Shown here: in pieces, positions 43,860 through 54,835 of the stretch
Layout: the number at the start of each line of letters is the position of its first letter
Numbering within the stretch: position 1 is the first letter of the stretch
Source of the DNA: Caenorhabditis elegans
Lineage: Eukaryota; Nematoda; Chromadorea; Rhabditida; Rhabditidae
NCBI RefSeq assembly: GCF_000002985.6
Contig: NC_003283.11
Coordinates: 2,728,001 to 2,792,000, forward strand
DNA: 64,000 nucleotides
Direction: 5' to 3'
Notes under the pieces: model-generated
Database searches by the model: none
Told to the model about the DNA's origin: nothing
What the model saw: only the letters and a program-made list of their open reading frames with translations
Made by a program: the position numbers and the translations under genes

Positions 43860-45519
43860 ATGGCATGGCCAGACAACAACACCTCAAACTGCCGGGAAAC
43901 CTACTCCTATTTTGGCTCGGCAGACTATCTGCGCAATGCATATCATTTCACAGCACTTTTAACAGTTCCTCTATCCATATTCACATTTTACACAGTTATA
44001 ACAAAGACGCCAAAGCGGATGAAAAATATGAAAATCCCACTTTTAATATCCCTGGCTTGGAGCACAAATCTCGATTTGATGTTCACAGTGTACTCGGGGC
44101 CGTATATATTTTTTCCGAGTGCCTCCGGAGTACCCCTTGGGCTTCTAGGATATTTGGGAGTAGGTGTCAAGTGGCAGTCGTATTGGGGACAGGTTTCCGT
44201 CACTAGTAAGTTTTAGGATCTTTTAGGAAATTTAAATATAAATTTCAAATACCACATGTTTTTCAGTGATGGGTGTCTGTTTTATAATGCTCTATGAAAA
44301 TCAACATAGTCAAATTTCCACGATTCGATTCAAAATCAAACGGAGAAAAACTCGTTTAACATATTTCGCATTAAACTATTTATTCACATTTGTTGTTATG
44401 CTTCCATTTTATCTAGACGACACTGACCAATTGAAAATGAGACAGAAGGTCTTGGAGGTTAGTAAAATGTACTAAAATGCCCATTCAGAGATATTAGAAA
44501 TGTTCAAAAAATTTTATAAAATTTTATATTTAAAGTCAAAAATGTGAAAACTCTCAGTTTTCACATATCCTAATTTTGGAAGTCGACCAAAAGATTTTTT
44601 TTGAATTAATTGCGTTCTTATTAATAATATTGAAACATTCTAGGAGTTCAGATCTGCGGGAATTTTCAATTTTTTTCAAAAATGTCAATTTTTGAATAAC
44701 TAAAAACTTTTGAAGTGTTTATTATATTTTTCGGTCGTGTGTATTTAACACCCGTCTTCAAATTCAACTTAATTTTACAGAGAATCCCCTGTCCGACGAG
44801 CGAATTCTGGGACCCAAAAACCTATGTACTGCTGCAGGGCGGAGAGGTCTTGCCATTCTGGTCAATCACAATTGGTTTTGGATTTGTTATTTTCCAAACT
44901 TTTTTCTTTTTGTTACACACCGTTTATCACCTCACACTAGTATCAAGTGCCAAAATATCGGCGGCGACGAAGAATCTTCAGCGAAAGTTTCTGAAGAATG
45001 TTTCTATTCAGGTGAGTATAACTATAACTGAAAATTAACTGGAATAGCCAAATGAAACTGCAAAAAAATGCAAAAAAAATTTAAATGGGTTTGTTTCAAT
45101 TTTAAAAATTTAAAAATGTTTTTGACAAATTGAAAAACCACAAAATTTTTAAAATTTTAAACATTTAATTCTAGCATGTGTTTTTTTAGATCTCAATTCC
45201 ATGGATTGCCATTGCATTTCCTGTGGCCTACACTATGTATGCAGACAAAATGAATTACTATAATCAAGGTGAGAAAGTGCAAATTATTTAAAAAAGCCAA
45301 AACATGGCTAACACGTTCCAAACTTTTGCAGCCTACAACAACAACGCTATGCTAATTATGGCAAATCACGGACTTCTATGCACCTGTTGCACCCTTTTTA
45401 TTTACAAACCATACAGAGATTTCACTAAAAGTCTGATCCCTGGACAACGATTTTCACAACGGAGAATGACTATCATCGTGGAACCTGTGACGTCTCCACA
45501 TGGAAGTGTGTCTAATTAG
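43860..45519 (+). CDS. srh-type 7TM chemoreceptor, 5 exons
   Basis: Exons are 43860-44205, 44267-44457, 44781-45011, 45190-45268 and 45332-45519, giving 344 aa, the usual size of the class. Class features are visible. There is VPLSIFTFYTVITKTPKRM then MKIPLLISLAWST-LDLMFT at TM1 to TM2. YIFFPSASGVPLGLLGYLGV is the first extracellular loop, and a MLYENQ motif follows TM3. LQRKFLKNVSIQISIPW starts TM6, and the C-terminus holds IYKPYRDF. All introns are short and phases agree. Intron 2 contains a decayed palindromic element (about 44500-44740). Family knowledge: Srh is one of the largest nematode GPCR classes, expressed mainly in ciliated sensory neurons. Ligand unknown; no lesion seen. Confidence 0.87.
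44500..44745. mobile_element. Decayed palindromic element in the srh intron
   Basis: TTTGGAAGTCGACCAAAAGA, the ATTGAAACATTCTAGGAG block and a TTTATTATATTTTTCGGTCG right part place it in the family described at 5525. The ends are lost. Confidence 0.5.
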
Positions 45520-45599
45520 TTTTTTTTAAATTTTCGTTTTATTTGCCAAGCAAGATTTTTTTACAAATATTTAGTAAATATGTTTTTTTTGGACAAAAC

Positions 45600-46060
45600 T
45601 TGACTATTTTCACTCGGGAAACAGATGCGCATCTTGCTAGTGAGAGCCATTTTGGCAATTTTGGCATATTCATCAATTTTGAAAAATTTTGGCAATTTCA
45701 CGAATTTCAGCAATTTTGACAATTTATCCATATCGGCAAAGTTGTCAATTTTGGTAATTTCGATAACTCTAGGATTTCTGACAATTTTTTTCAATGTTCG
45801 CAAATTCAAACTTTTTGGCAGTTTTAAAATATTTGGGCAATTTGGACAAACTTAGAACTTTCACCAATTTCAGCAGTATCATGAATTTTGGCAATTTCGG
45901 AAGTTTTTTAACATTTTGGGCAGTCTTGGCAATTTAAGATTTTTGAAAATTTTCGGCATTTTTGAAAATTATGGCAATTCAGGTAACATTGCCGATTTCA
46001 GTAATTTCAACAATTTCGAAAAATTGTCAAAAATCGAAAAAAAAAATTTTCAAGTATCGA
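45600..46060. repeat. TTTTGGCAATTTC degenerate tandem repeat
   Basis: Short units of TTTTGGCAATTT/TTGACAATTT fill the space between the srh and first srj gene. The block at 47620-48060 has the complementary units (AAATTGCCAAAATT). Open frames at 45561-45855 are repeat-derived. Confidence 0.7.
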
Positions 46061-46341
46061 AGCGTGTGAAAAGTTTCTAGAGATTTCACTGACCTGCTAC
46101 TTACTCACGCTTCACTGGAAATTTTCCGTGCTTGAGCTATGTCCTTGTTACATCATGTCATCGTGGGAACTAATAAGGTGTCTGTGAAAACTTGCCAAAA
46201 AATGAGACAACCTAGTATGTATAATGAGATTAATGTTAGGTACATTCTCTTTTGTTAGGCACGTATCAACACATTCTTCTCAGAACCAAAATTTTGTCAT
46301 TTGACATATAAGCTGCTTTCGGTGAATATTCTACGCACTCC

Positions 46342-48258
46342 ATGTTTATCAACTGGGCTCACTTTATCATTCCCAAAATAACGTTTATCTTGTCTTTCAT
46401 AGCCAATCCTGTATTCGTATATCTGATACGTACGGAAAAAGTGATTCAATTCGGTGATTATCGCTATCTTTTATACTTTTTTGCAATTTTTAATCTTACT
46501 GCATCAGTTGTGGATATTTTGATACCAGCCGTAAGTTTTTCAATTTTTTAAATCCAAACTTTTCAATTTTTTCAGTGTGTTTATAGCTATCGTTATGCGG
46601 CTGTATTCTTCATTGTAGATAGTGTTTTTTCAGAGGTAATATCTTGAATGATAGAGATTCAAATTGCGAGTTCAAACAATATTATATTTACATAAATTGT
46701 TATCCGAATAATTAAAATCTACAACAAGTAATTAAAAAAAAAACTAAAACATTTCGACCGGTTTTGTTGAAAAAGGTTACAGTTTTTTTCAACAAAAAAC
46801 AAACATTTCCAAAAAAAATTTGTATTGTGTGATTAATCTTTTTGAAGCACAACTACGAGCCTTTAAAATAGTTAAAATTGAATTGAGTTTTTTCGAATAC
46901 TTTTTTCCTTTTTTCAGCGTTCCAACTTTGCCCCTACCTTAATATCCTTGCGATGTGCGTTTATTGCTGGAACCTATGGAATCCTCAACATTCATTTCAT
47001 TTTTCGCTATAATGTCCTGAAAAATACAAGTTTTGTTAGTCATTATTTCATGCCATACGGTCTGATATTATCGATTTTTCTTGTGATATTCCATATCGGT
47101 CTATGGACGTTTGTAGTCGAGCCAACTATGTATTCGAGCGACGAATCAAGGAATTACGTGAGACAAGCTTTTCAAGAAGAATACGGCGTGGATGTGAACA
47201 CAATTAGTACAAAAATTGCAGTATATGCGGTAAATGTCTCTGAAAATAAAATCGAAGCAATTCTTTTAGGAAGCCTCTTCAGGAATAGTTTTCCGAGCGT
47301 GGATAGGAACTGGAGTTGTGACAGTTATTGCTTCCTATTCTATGACTTTATATTTTGTCCTAGGTTATAAAGTGAGTTTCTAAAAATTTTAATTTGAAAT
47401 TTTAAACTTTAATTCAGTTTCAGATAATGTCAGGTTTAAATCAAGGGTCGGCAACTATGAGTCTGAAAACTGCGCAAATGCAAAAACGACTATTCTGGGC
47501 ATTAACTATTCAGACTATAATTCCGATTTGTGTCAGTTTTATGCCAGTAACACTGGTTCTTTATGGTTCTGCATTTTGCATAGACTTTCCCAAGTGAGAC
47601 CAAAATCTATTTTTAAGAATTTCGGGAGTTGCTGAAATTGCCGATTTCTATAAATTTTGACAATTTTTCTAGTTTTTGAAATTTTTTGGCAGTTGCCAAA
47701 ATTGCCGAAATTGCCAATTAAGGTAAAATGTACAAAGTGTTTTGCGAAAAACGCCAATATTGCTGAAATTGACAGTATATCCAACATAGCAGAAATAGGC
47801 AAAAATGCAAACTAGTAAAAATTACCGAAACTTTCGAAATTGCCAAAATTACCGAAATTGTCAAAATTTTCGGAATTGCCAAAATTGTCAAATTACCAAA
47901 AATTTCGAGGTTTCTGAAGTTGCAAAATCAACAAAAAATTATCAGAATTGCCAAAGTTGCTCACATTACCAAAATTGCCAAAATTACCAACATTGGAAAA
48001 ATTCTCGCCATTGCCAATATTGTCTATGCCAAACTTCCAAAATTGGCAACTTCCCATTAATCTCCATTTACCCATAATATTTTTTTCAGCTGGATAAATT
48101 GGGGTTCTGCAACTGCAATTTCGTTTTTCCCATTTCTGGATCCTCTGGCTATTATAATGTGCCTACCAGCGCTGCGTCAAAGACTTGGCAGAAAAATTGG
48201 AATTCGCCCGTCTCAAGTTCAAGTCTCTTCAAATCAAATTAATACTATTGATGGCTAA
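46342..48258 (+). CDS. srj-type 7TM chemoreceptor 1, 6 exons
   Basis: Exons are 46342-46530, 46576-46635, 46918-47229, 47270-47371, 47424-47593 and 48090-48258, giving 333 aa. The start MFINWAHFIIPK is the signature opening of the class. FGDYRYLLYFFAIFNL comes before TM2, SYRYAAVFF in exon 2, GTYGILNIHFIFRYN at TM3, MQKRLFWALTIQT at TM6, and INWGSATAISFFPFLDPLAI with LPALRQRL at TM7 and the tail. All GT-AG junctions and phases agree. Intron 5 (about 0.5 kb) is filled with AAATTGCC repeats. Candidate chemosensory GPCR, intact; ligand unknown. It served as the template for judging the damaged neighbour. Confidence 0.88.
47620..48060. repeat. AAATTGCCAAAATT tandem repeat in srj 1 intron 5
   Basis: Degenerate AAATTGCC/AAATTACCAAAATT units, opposite in orientation to the array at 45600-46060. 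The two lie on either side of most of the srj 1 gene. Confidence 0.7.
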
Positions 48259-49215
48259 TGTCTACAAACTCCCAAGTGAATAAAACGGTGTTTTTTTCAT
48301 TCAAAATACTTTATCAAAAATTCCCTCAAAAAACGTATCAAAACACGACAACTTGTCACTTGGGAATAGTCTAGAGAGTCTCCTAATAAATTCAGTAGTA
48401 TTTAAATTTGAGTAGCTATTCAAGCCAAAAACAGACATAATATGTTCATCAACTGGGCTCACTTCATCATCCCGAAAATATCATTTGCCTTATCTTTCAT
48501 AGCGAATCCAATTTTTGTGTACCTAATTCAATCTGCAAAGGCGATACAATTCGGTGACTACCGATATCTGTTGTACTTTTTTGCCACTTTTAATATCTCT
48601 GCTGCAGTTATTGATTTATTAGTTCCAATTGTAAGATTAAAAATATAAGCTTCGAAAAATGAAAAAAAAAAGTAATTTCAGTGTGTTCACAGCTATCGTT
48701 ATGCCACGGTGTTCTTTAATGTTGATGGAATATTTTCAGAGGTAAGAAAAATACCTTAACAACTTTGAAAGTGATACATTCCTTTTAATGACTTTGTAAA
48801 AGTTTTTGAAATTCCCTAAAAATTCTCAGAACGTTTCAAAAGTTTACCAAATTTTTCCTAAATGTTCTCAAATTTTTTAGACATTTACCAAATCCGCCAA
48901 AACATTCCAGAATAATTTAGTAGTTTTTCAACCTTGCCAGAAATTTCCAGGAACCTTTCTAAAATTTCTGATTCTTCATTTATTCATTTTTTAACTTTCC
49001 TTGAAGTTGAATAATTTATTTTTCATCAAAAGTTAGAGAAAAAAATTTGAATTTCCGCCAATTATTTTCTCACGAAATTTTAATTTACAGCCAAGAATTT
49101 TTCTCCCAAAATTCGAATGTTCGCCAAAATTTTTCTCACAAATTTTGAATTCCCACCAAAAAAATTTCCCGGATAATTTGAACCTCGTGGTGAATCATAC
49201 TTTTTCAGCGTTCCG

Positions 49216-50002
49216 AATCCGGTCCATTACTCATTTCCCTACGATGTTCGTTCATATCTGGAACTTATGGAATCCTAAATTCCCATTTCATTTTTCGATA
49301 CTTAATTCTCAAGAATAAGTATTTTGTAAACAAGTATTTTTTGCCATACGGCTTAGTTTTATCGATTTTTCTTGTGGTGTTTCATATTAGTTTTTGGTGT
49401 ATCGTTGTGACGCCAACAATGATTGATGACGAAGAACGGAGGAATTACACCGGCCAGTCATTCCAATATGAATTTGGAGAAGATTTTGAAAATATCAATG
49501 CAAAAATTGTGGTGTTTGCGGTGAGTTGGTCGGAAAATATTGCCCGTTACCGCTCGTTACCGTACGCTACCGCCCGCTGTCCCCCGCTACCGCCCGCTAC
49601 CGCCCGCTACCGCCCGCTACCGCCCGCTACCGCCCGCTACCGCCCGCTACCGCCCGCTACCGCCCGCTACCGCCCGCTACCGCCCGCTACCGCCCGCTAC
49701 CGCCCGCTACTGCCCGCTACCGCCCGCTACCGCCCGCTACCGCCCGCTACCGCCCGCTACCGCCCGCTACCGCCCGCTACCGCCCGCTACCGCCCGCTAC
49801 TGCCCGCTACCGCCCGCTACCGCCCGCTACCGCCCGCTACCGCCCGCTACCGCCCGCTACCGCCCGCTACCGCCCGCTACCGCCCGCTACCGCCCGCTAC
49901 CGCCCGCTACCGCCCGCTAACGCCCGCTACCGCCCGCTACCGACTGCTACCGCCCGCTAGTGCACGCTATACATATTATTTTTTTCTCCAGGAAGCCTCT
50001 AC
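49216..50002 (+). repeat. Tandem duplication unit 1 within srj 2
   Basis: This is the unit from AATCCGGTCC in exon 3 to GAAGCCTCTAC at the start of exon 4. Its second copy begins at 50003. Outside the minisatellite the two copies look identical by eye, so the event is recent. Confidence 0.88.
49532..49970 (+). repeat. GCTACCGCCC minisatellite array 1
   Basis: About 40 near-perfect 10-bp units with sporadic GCTACTGCCC and GCTAACGCCC variants, in the intron after exon 3 of srj 2. A 10-bp unit stays open in all frames, so the long RYRPLPPATA-type open frames here are artefacts. Confidence 0.95.
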
Positions 50003-50318
50003 AATCCGGTCCATTACTCATTTCCCTACGATGTTCGTTCATATCTGGAACTTATGGAATCCTAAATTCCCATTTCATTTTTCGATACTTAATTCTCAAG
50101 AATAAGTATTTTGTAAACAAGTATTTTTTGCCATACGGCTTAGTTTTATCGATTTTTCTTGTGGTGTTTCATATTAGTTTTTGGTGTATCGTTGTGACGC
50201 CAACAATGATTGATGACGAAGAACGGAGGAATTACACCGGCCAGTCATTCCAATATGAATTTGGAGAAGATTTTGAAAATATCAATGCAAAAATTGTGGT
50301 GTTTGCGGTGAGTTGGTC

Positions 50319-50680
50319 GGAAAATATTGCCCGTTACCGCTCGTTACCGCCCGCTACCGCCCGCTGTCCCCCGCTACCGCCCGCTACTGCCCGCTACCGC
50401 CCGCTACCGCCCGCTACCGCCCGCTACTGCCCGCTACCGACTGCTACCGCCCGCTACCGCCCGCTACCGCCCGCTACCGCCCGCTACCGCCCGCTACCGC
50501 CCGCTACCGCCCGCTACCGCCCGCTACTGCCCGCTACCGCCCGCTACCGCCCGCTACCGCCCGCTACCGCCCGCTACCGCCCGCTACCGCCCGCTACCGC
50601 CCGCTACCGCCCGCTACCGCCCGCTAACGCCCGCTACCGCCCGCTACCGACTGCTACCGCCCGCTAGTGCACGCTATACA
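50319..50680 (+). repeat. GCTACCGCCC minisatellite array 2
   Basis: The duplicated partner of array 1, about 8 units shorter and with a different set of variant units, showing expansion or contraction after the duplication. Confidence 0.95.
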
Positions 50681-51441
50681 TATTATTTTTTTCTCCAGGA
50701 AGCCTCTACAGACGTGGTGGTAAAATCTTGGACTGGAGCAATTATTGTGACTATCCTTGCTTCTTACTCTATGGTTTTGTACTTTGTTTTGGGTTACAAA
50801 GTAGGTTACGTTTTCCAACTTTCAGTTGCAAAACATTTGATTTTTAGATAATGACCGGCTTGAACCAAGGATCCACAACAATGAGCCACAAAACCACGCA
50901 AATGCAGAAGCGACTGCTCTGGGCGCTAACTATTCAAACACTGATTCCGATTTGTGTCAGTTTTATTGCCATGTTGCCTTGTTATGTACGGATCCGCTTT
51001 TAAAATTGGGTTTCCGAGGTTTGTAGGAAAAAATTGAAGAGAATATGATCTGTGTAGTACCTTACAGTTGGATTAACTGGGGCTCTTCAATAGCGGTTTC
51101 GATGTTCCCATTTTTGGATCCGATGGCTATCATATTCTGTTTGCCCGCTTTACGTCAAAGGCTGTTTCAGATAATTGGTGTAGATTTGAAACTTCCGACG
51201 ACGTCGAATCAAGTTCATACAACCGAGAATTGAGATTTTCTTGATTAAAAAAAGGTGTTCAATAAGTTTCCTTAATGTGAGAAAATTGGTTAAAAAATAA
51301 ACATTGAGGAAAGAAACAATTTTTTGTAGGGAGTCCGCATTTTTTGTATTTCTGGGCAACACACTGCATTATTTCTAAACCAATTAGAATAAAAAACCGC
51401 TGAAATAGTAAAGAACATTATGATATTTTCAAGTCAAAACC

Positions 51442-52845
51442 TCACCAATTGATATAAAATATATCATATTTATTCCCGGTCAATGAACCATCTGCGTATA
51501 GATTCTCTGGTTGTGAGATAATTCCATGCGGCAATTTAGTCAGCTTCCACTTGGAGTCCTCGCATATGATTCCAAAAAAATCCGTTACTGTCGTCATCGA
51601 AAATTCTTCAGTTGTCTTTGGAGGCGCCGCGTACTATAATTTTAAACATTGCTGTGCGAGAAGAAACGTCGAAGTTGTATAGGTTTTAGAGAGTTTTATT
51701 ACTGTCTGTGAATCTTCTGAAAATATACCCTAGAAAGAGTAGGTATACCTGTAATTTTTTTTTTGGCCTTTTTAGCATAACCTTATAAATTACATTCTCC
51801 ATACCTTATATGATATAGATATGTACGTATATGGATTATATGTAGATTGAAAACTCACAAACAAATCAAATTGGGTAGCTCCTGTACTATCTTTAACTCT
51901 TGGAATTGGAAATTCATTTTCGGGACACTGTAAGACAGGACAGCCATCTTTTTTAACAAACACGTAATGAACTGTAAAAAAGAGACATATAGCGAGAAAA
52001 TATACGAATTTTGATTTCCTTTACCGCGCACCGCTGCATGATTTTGAACAAGAACAGCGACTTTGTGATGAAATAAGACTTACTTGCATCATCACCAAGA
52101 TCACCACCGAAATATAACGATTCCAGTGTTTCGGAACACTCGGCGTTTTTGGTGTCGAAGCAGACTTTTTCTGAAAATCAATTGAATTTTTAAGAAAATT
52201 ATAATTAAAAAGTCTAACCCGTCACAGTCGAGGTTTCTATTTCCGGTGTTGTTGTCAATTCTTCCTAAAAACTTGAAGGTTCGAAGAAGGATTAGTGAAT
52301 GTGAGTACCTATTCAAATACCATCTTTCCTTTATTAGATAGACCCCTACGGACCAATCGAATTTTTCTAAAAAGTCTTGGACCTTCTAATAGTTTTGCTC
52401 TTACTACGGATATTGCACTGAGAACTCCGAAGAGACTATGGCATGGAGTATTTTTGGGAAAAATGCTCGGGGCATGAGAAAATTAGGCAGTTTTGCTCTT
52501 GCCCAAAATTTGTGTGTTATGGTGTTAGACATTAGCTACTCGTTGATTTTCAATAGTTTGGTGTAATTCCAGTTGTTATTGTTAAAAGTTTTATGAAAAT
52601 GAGCTTTTTGGATTTAATGATTTCTTGAATTTTTCTTGGGTTTATTATTCACGATTTCTTGTTTTTTGTTTGTTTTTACATATATTCGTTTTTCGAAGTT
52701 CATTCCTATTTAATCATATCTCAATTAAGAATACCTCATTGTCAGGTGCAGGAATATGAACGTCATCGGGCGGAATTGTTCGCATGCACCCTTCAGTTAC
52801 AACCATCAAGCATAATATAATTAGAAATGATGGTAGATTGTTCAT
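51442..52845 (-). CDS. Small secreted nematode protein (C6/DUF281-like), 5 exons
   Basis: Exons are 52845-52735, 52264-52219, 52170-52084, 51971-51859 and 51633-51442, giving 182 aa. It opens with a hydrophobic signal sequence (SFLIILCLMVVTEG) and the mature start CMRTIPPDDV, which matches the C-R-T-IPP-V opening that I associate with C6/DUF281-type secreted proteins of nematodes. A Thr/Glu-rich stretch (EELTTTPEIETSTVTE) follows, then cysteines in VCFDTKNAEC and GCPVLQC. A second TTEEF-TTVTDFFG segment has one more cysteine. It is predicted to be extracellular; the molecular role is unknown. The family assignment rests on the N-terminal motif only. A TATA box and a GATA-rich patch lie upstream. 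Confidence 0.75.
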
Positions 52846-52923
52846 TTTGAAATTGGACGATTTTAATTCAACAGCTCAATAGCAAAAAAAAAAAAGAATG
52901 AAGATATAATCTTTTGAAACCCC

Positions 52924-52931
52924 TTTTTATA
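52924..52931 (-). promoter_or_regulatory. TATA box of the secreted-protein gene
   Basis: TATAAAAA on the minus strand about 80 nt upstream of the ATG at 52845. About 65 nt further upstream is AGATAAGATAA (about 52993-53003), a double GATA site of the kind bound by gut GATA factors. Confidence 0.5.
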
Positions 52932-54835
52932 CTGTGACTTTCTTTTTCGTCTGGGATATGTTTAAAATCGAATTCAACAAAAAGGACATATATTTATCTT
53001 ATCTTTTAAAAGCGGAAGAAAAATTTCCCCACATCCACCACGCCTTCTTTAAAAGACTTCGGACAATAGATACCGTATCTCTTCCGCTGTAGAATTTTTG
53101 ATATATTTGAAAAATCTGATCTAGTTCATGAGACTTTCCATCCTAAAGACATGCCCCGAATCCTCTGAATCCATGATAAGATATCACAAACTTGGATGAG
53201 ATCAAGATACAGCATCACACGATTTGATAATTCTCAAATAGATTAAAAGATCATCAGTGCGAACAAAGGAAATACATACAAAGAAAACGGCGTGACACTT
53301 TCATTTATTTATTTTTAATTTATTTGAGAATTATTTGGTAAGGTTTTTATGATGTATTTGTTGCAGCAGACTAAATTTTGATTATTTGTTTAAAAAAATC
53401 GAAAAAATGGTGTGAAAAAATTTATTGAACGCTACAATTAATTAGTATTAAATATTTTAAGATGGAGTAGCGCCAGTGGAGATTTTTTCTAAAATAAACC
53501 AAAAAGACCGAATTTCAGTATAAAACACTTCAAAAAATTTCAGATTATGCATAATTTCCTTTCAATTTTGGCAAATTACCAAAATTATAAAAATTTGAGC
53601 TTTTGAGGAAATCGAAAGCAATATCGCGTGTTCCGACTCCTACAATGTTTTAATGCAAATAATTAAACAAAATTACAGTATTAAAAAAAATGTAGGAAAT
53701 TTTTTTTGGTCGACTTCCAAAATTATGAGTGGCAAAAAATGAGTAATTGTCACCTTTTGACAGTAAAAAAATTCAAAAACTTTTTGAAAGGTTTTGTTAT
53801 GATATTCGGTAATTTTTGTCCCAATTTGAGTAGTTTTTCACACTTTTCCCACTAAAAAATTACACGATTAATGCTTCCAACATCACAAAACTATTCATCG
53901 AGTAATTTTTTTCCAGCAATTTTTAGAATTTCTAACAAATTTGAAAGCTCAAATGGTTCATTCAAATGCACGAAAACAATAATTAAAACATGAAAAAAAA
54001 TTGACAGGCAGTTATGACGTCGACTAGAAACTTTTAAACCACGGTCTTATATACAAAAAAAGTCAGCAAATTTGAAAAGAAAATGGCAGTGAAAAAGAGC
54101 GAAAATCAACATGTCAGGGTGGTACAGAGAATAGTGAATCAGAAAAGGCAGCAATTTTTCAGAAATTCAAATATTCTAGAGTTCAGAAAATTTTCAAAAG
54201 GGCAGCAATTATTTTCGAAATTTTCTGATTAGGAAAAATGATAGGGCAGCATTTCTATCAGTTCCTAAGGTGGAAGATGTTGACTTTAAAATTGATAAAT
54301 TCACTGGAAGACGACTAGAACTAAAGAGTCAAAATGAAATATGTAAAGCGTTTTAATTCAGAGAAAATGAGCAGTGGCGGGTGGCAAATTCAAATTCAAT
54401 TTCAAAAGGAGAAATTGGATAACATTTAAAAAAATAGTAAAAAATAGAGAAAATAAAAAGAACATGTTAAAAGAACAACTACTCGTTTTGCAGAAGGATT
54501 ATTGATTTTTTCTTGTTTGTGTATTGACTGTGATGACGTGGCACGTATGTATATTGAGACGATATGGCGACACTCATCTAGCGACCTGAAAACGAGGAAT
54601 TATTGCCAAGGGAAGGTGGGGTTAGAGGGAAAATTGAATGTTTAAACAGCCTGGCTTTTGGGATTTTAGCAAGCGGAAGATATAGAAGAAATGTGATTGT
54701 GTGTGTGCACTGAGGAAAAGTTTTAGAGTCTGAAGAAGTGGGCAAAAGGTGGTGCAAATTTTTTTAAAAATTTTTGTTTTCAAGGTTTCAGCAGCAGAAG
54801 CCGGTGTTTTTCTTCTTTTCTTCTCCAATGTTTTT
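52932..54835. repeat. Intergenic with a palindromic element, then kettin 3' region
   Basis: From about 53459 a palindromic-element copy starts with GGAGTAGCGCCAGTGGAGAT and carries ATCGCGTGTTCCGACTCC and TTTGGTCGACTTCC. Its right end is frayed at about 53860 (TTTTCCCACTAAAAAATT). From about 54000 to 54835 is AT-rich sequence downstream of the kettin stop codon, presumably including its 3' UTR. No other exon seen. Confidence 0.5.

Larger units (their letters stand above)
48442..51233 (+). pseudogene. srj-type chemoreceptor 2, internally duplicated and frameshifted
   Basis: Exons by alignment to srj 1 are 48442-48630, 48682-48741, 49209-49520, 50699-50800, 50848-51018 and 51068-51233. The opening MFINWAHFIIPKISFALSFI and the LPALRQRL end are conserved. 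Two lesions are present. First, a segment of 787 bp from inside exon 3 through the next intron and the first 12 nt of exon 4 is tandemly duplicated (second copy from 50003). The extra exon-3 copy joins the exon-4 start out of frame. Splicing from 49520 directly to 50699 would skip it. Second, exon 5 is 171 nt against 170 in srj 1 because of one extra T in SFM (TTTATTG for TTTATG), giving a stop at SAF. Both introns of the duplicated unit are GCTACCGCCC arrays. Probably non-functional. Confidence 0.82.

Noticed and set aside
43865-44206. Second open frame overlapping the first srh exon
   Set aside because: It is a +2 frame shadow. The frame starting at 43860 has the family motifs and splices in phase.
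47805-48077. Asn/Cys-rich open frame in the srj 1 intron
   Set aside because: Encoded by AAATTGCC tandem units inside an intron bounded by good splice sites.
49532-50680. CRISPR-like regular repeats
   Set aside because: Units are contiguous 10-mers without unique spacers in a eukaryotic intron; this is a minisatellite.
49341-50851. Several long overlapping open frames rich in RYRPLPPATA repeats
   Set aside because: The 10-bp unit lacks stops in all frames, so it gives long open frames automatically. They lie in the introns of the srj gene and the real exons are in other places.
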